From positions 595,842 to 659,841 of the forward strand of contig JAJTFA010000001.1 in assembly GCA_021299635.1 (NCBI GenBank): 64,000 nucleotides of DNA, read 5' to 3'. Position numbers and translations under genes: made by a program. Below the pieces are notes generated by a model that was not told where the DNA came from, did no database searches, and saw only the letters and a list, made by a program, of their open reading frames with translations. This DNA is from Sphingobacteriales bacterium (GTDB lineage: Bacteria > Bacteroidota > Bacteroidia > UKL13-3). Below, piece after piece: positions 62,227-64,000 of this stretch (its first letter is position 1; each line of letters opens with the position of its first letter).

Positions 62227-63750
62227 ATGAAATTCCATTTCCTTTTACCCATTTTAATTTTTAACGGTGTTAATCTGGCCGGTGCCCAACAATTAAAGCT
62301 GGAAAATTTGGGTGCAAAAATAAATTCAGCTTACAGTGAGCTTAATCCCATTATTTCTGTCGATGGTAAAACGTTGTACTTCATCAGATCAGGGCATCCT
62401 CAAAATAAAGGAGGCTTAAATGGTTCTCAAGATATTTGGATTAGCAAATCAATTGATAGTATAACTTGGGAGGAAGCTCAGCGAGCTCCGGATGAATTAA
62501 ACAGGACCAACTATAATACCTTATGGAATGTGAGTCCGGATGGCAACCACCTGCTTATTGGCGGTGCCTATGATGACCAACTGTTTTGGGGAGTAGGTTT
62601 TTCGCTGATAAGCAGAGCGAACAATCAATGGGTGCCTGCAAAGTATCTTGAAATAAAAAAGTTTGATAAAATTTGTTTGGGCGAATTTTCATCCGCCTGC
62701 ATGGGGGCAGATAACAAATTACTAATCATCAGTTTTTCTGAGAAGGAGGGAAGCACCATAAATAACCTTTATATATCATTTCTTCAAAATAACGGTGCCT
62801 GGAGTGAGCCTATGAGCCTAGGAAAAGATGTGAATACTGAATTTGATGAGTCTACACCATTTTTGGCTGCAGATGGCATGACATTGTATTTTAGCAGTGA
62901 CAGGCCCGGTGGTATTGGGCAGCATGATATTTATATGACACGCAGGCTAGACGAATCATGGCAAAAGTGGTCGGTTCCGGTTAATCTTGGCAAGCCTATC
63001 AATTCTGAGGTAAAGGAAGGTTTTTATACTTTGCCGGCTTCGGGTGATGTCGCATACTTGGTAAGCAATCATCAATCACTAGGTAAAGCAGATATTTTTA
63101 GGGTAAGAACCACAGCTGAAACTAGACCTGAACCAGTGGTTTTGGTTAAAGGAAGGGTATATAACAGTAAAACAAAAACACCTGTAGAGGCCACAATTAC
63201 CTATGAGGAATTGCCATCAGGACAAATTGCCGGCAGTGCCAATTTTCAATCGGATGGTGAGTATAACCTTGTATTAAGATACGGTAAAAACTATGGAATT
63301 ATAGCTAAGTCTAACGGATACATTCCTATATCTGTTAATATTGATTTGCAAAAGGATAATGCTTATGAAGAACGAAGAATAGACCTGGAAATGGTGCCTA
63401 TAGAAAAAGGCCTAACTATTCGCATCAATAATTTATTCTTTAATACAGGAAAGTGGGAGTTGAAAGAAGAATCTACCCCTGAGATGGAGCGTTTAGTAGA
63501 GTTTATGAAACAGAATAAAAAGGTGCGTATTGAAATTAGCGGACATACAGATGATATAGGGCAGGAAGCGGATAACCTTGCATTGTCTGAAAATAGAGCC
63601 AAAGCAGTTTATGATTATTTGGTAAGCAAAGGTGTTTCGTCAAACCGATTACTGAGTAAAGGATTTGGAGAGGGTAAGCCACTTTTTGAGAATAGTACTG
63701 AAGAGAATAGGCAGCTAAACAGAAGGGTTGAATTCAAAATTTTGGAGTAG
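62227..63750 (+). CDS. PD40 beta-propeller / OmpA envelope protein
   Basis: A 507-residue protein: signal peptide about 1-22 (MKFHFLLPILIFNGVNLAGAQ), PD40 propeller about 25-300 (SVDGKTLYFIRSGHPQNKGG, ADGMTLYFSSDRPGGIGQHDIY), a beta-sandwich CarboxypepD-reg-like domain about 320-395, and a C-terminal OmpA domain (ISGHTDDIGQEADNLALSENRA) that binds peptidoglycan. Similar to the protein at 55044 but without its TPR region. The start is ATG 62227; the in-frame codons at 62167 and 62185 lie in or at the preceding terminator. Confidence 0.88.
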   Translation: MKFHFLLPILIFNGVNLAGAQQLKLENLGAKINSAYSELNPIISVDGKTLYFIRSGHPQNKGGLNGSQDIWISKSIDSITWEEAQRAPDELNRTNYNTLWNVSPDGNHLLIGGAYDDQLFWGVGFSLISRANNQWVPAKYLEIKKFDKICLGEFSSACMGADNKLLIISFSEKEGSTINNLYISFLQNNGAWSEPMSLGKDVNTEFDESTPFLAADGMTLYFSSDRPGGIGQHDIYMTRRLDESWQKWSVPVNLGKPINSEVKEGFYTLPASGDVAYLVSNHQSLGKADIFRVRTTAETRPEPVVLVKGRVYNSKTKTPVEATITYEELPSGQIAGSANFQSDGEYNLVLRYGKNYGIIAKSNGYIPISVNIDLQKDNAYEERRIDLEMVPIEKGLTIRINNLFFNTGKWELKEESTPEMERLVEFMKQNKKVRIEISGHTDDIGQEADNLALSENRAKAVYDYLVSKGVSSNRLLSKGFGEGKPLFENSTEENRQLNRRVEFKILE

Positions 63751-63868
63751 TCAGGATTTGCAAAATTTGCAAAATTATGAGGCATTACTTGTATCATTTG
63801 CCAAATTTGTTTGAGGTAATGTTTATTATCGATATATCATTATAAAAGAACAACCACAGATTTGTATT

Positions 63869-64000
63869 ATGACAAAATATAAAAGAATCCTTACCATACT
63901 GTTTTGCCTTGCAGCGTTCATTCGGCAAACCAACGCTCAGCATGATAGCGCAAAGTTTCATAAAACCATTCTGCCAATTTTGCTTTACGACCCTTTTACC
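63869..64000 (+). CDS. Exported protein, cut by the window end
   Basis: Forty-four codons are visible from ATG 63869: signal peptide MTKYKRILTILFCLAAFIRQ followed by TNAQHDSAKFH and a hydrophobic LPILLYDPFT. A start of an outer-membrane protein is likely, but the family cannot be told from this length. Confidence 0.6.
   Translation, partial: MTKYKRILTILFCLAAFIRQTNAQHDSAKFHKTILPILLYDPFT

Overview
The window comes from a Bacteroidota chromosome, probably a Chitinophagales/Sphingobacteriales-like member. The sequence is AT-rich. Two secreted proteins end in type IX secretion (T9SS) sorting domains. Several genes follow Bacteroidota -7 boxes of the form TAnnTTTG, in places with a -33 TTG. The gene content includes DUF4295, DUF3098, the bacillithiol gene bshC, a GNAT-nitrilase fusion and PD40-OmpA proteins. 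No phage, CRISPR array, integrase or transposase gene was seen.

Left part (1-12.2 kb): an ABC exporter converges on, and overlaps, a patatin-type outer-membrane esterase, which overlaps a LOG-family gene. A tyrosine-catabolic pair follows (hmgA then hppD, minus strand), then a TPR lipoprotein, a damaged small conserved gene, and the translation cluster thrS-infC-rpmI-rplT. thrS is interrupted: about 70 codons appear to be missing, with a frameshift. infC has only a non-ATG start.

Accessory island (about 12.2-19.85 kb): a near-identical 47-bp repeat, which includes the 3' end of rplT, flanks about 7.6 kb. The island carries two duplicated lipoprotein genes and one very large secreted heparinase II/III-like protein with a PKD-like region and a T9SS tail. 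That gene is split into four reading frames by a G7 tract, a G8 tract and one in-frame TAA. A 0.67-kb non-coding stretch follows, with a T9G9 tract, an octamer tandem repeat, an inverted repeat and a 98-bp foldback.

Middle (19.9-44 kb): crotonase, then rpmB-rpmG-DUF4295, ftsY-rimO-bshC, a TrmH-type methyltransferase, a SPOR protein and mutS. Next come tRNA-Gly and tRNA-Leu followed closely by a small lipoprotein and a free-methionine-sulfoxide reductase, then an MFS carrier, dihydroorotase, an M36 protease with T9SS tail, a GNAT-nitrilase fusion, dapD, a glycosyltransferase, the ftsX-DUF3098-uppP-truB cluster and queE.

Right part (44-64 kb): a serine hydrolase; a MerR regulator divergent from an SDR/membrane-protein pair with a visible palindromic operator; folD; lepA; ribF-M23 peptidase; lysA; kdsD; an unknown exported protein; a PD40-OmpA protein; dnaN; a two-module M16 peptidase; a DUF6580 membrane protein; a second PD40-OmpA protein; and the start of an exported protein cut by the window end. 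Many genes serve the envelope (uppP, ftsX, dapD, lysA, kdsD, M23, OmpA proteins). Apart from the broken genes at 8.6-18 kb, all recognised families look full length.
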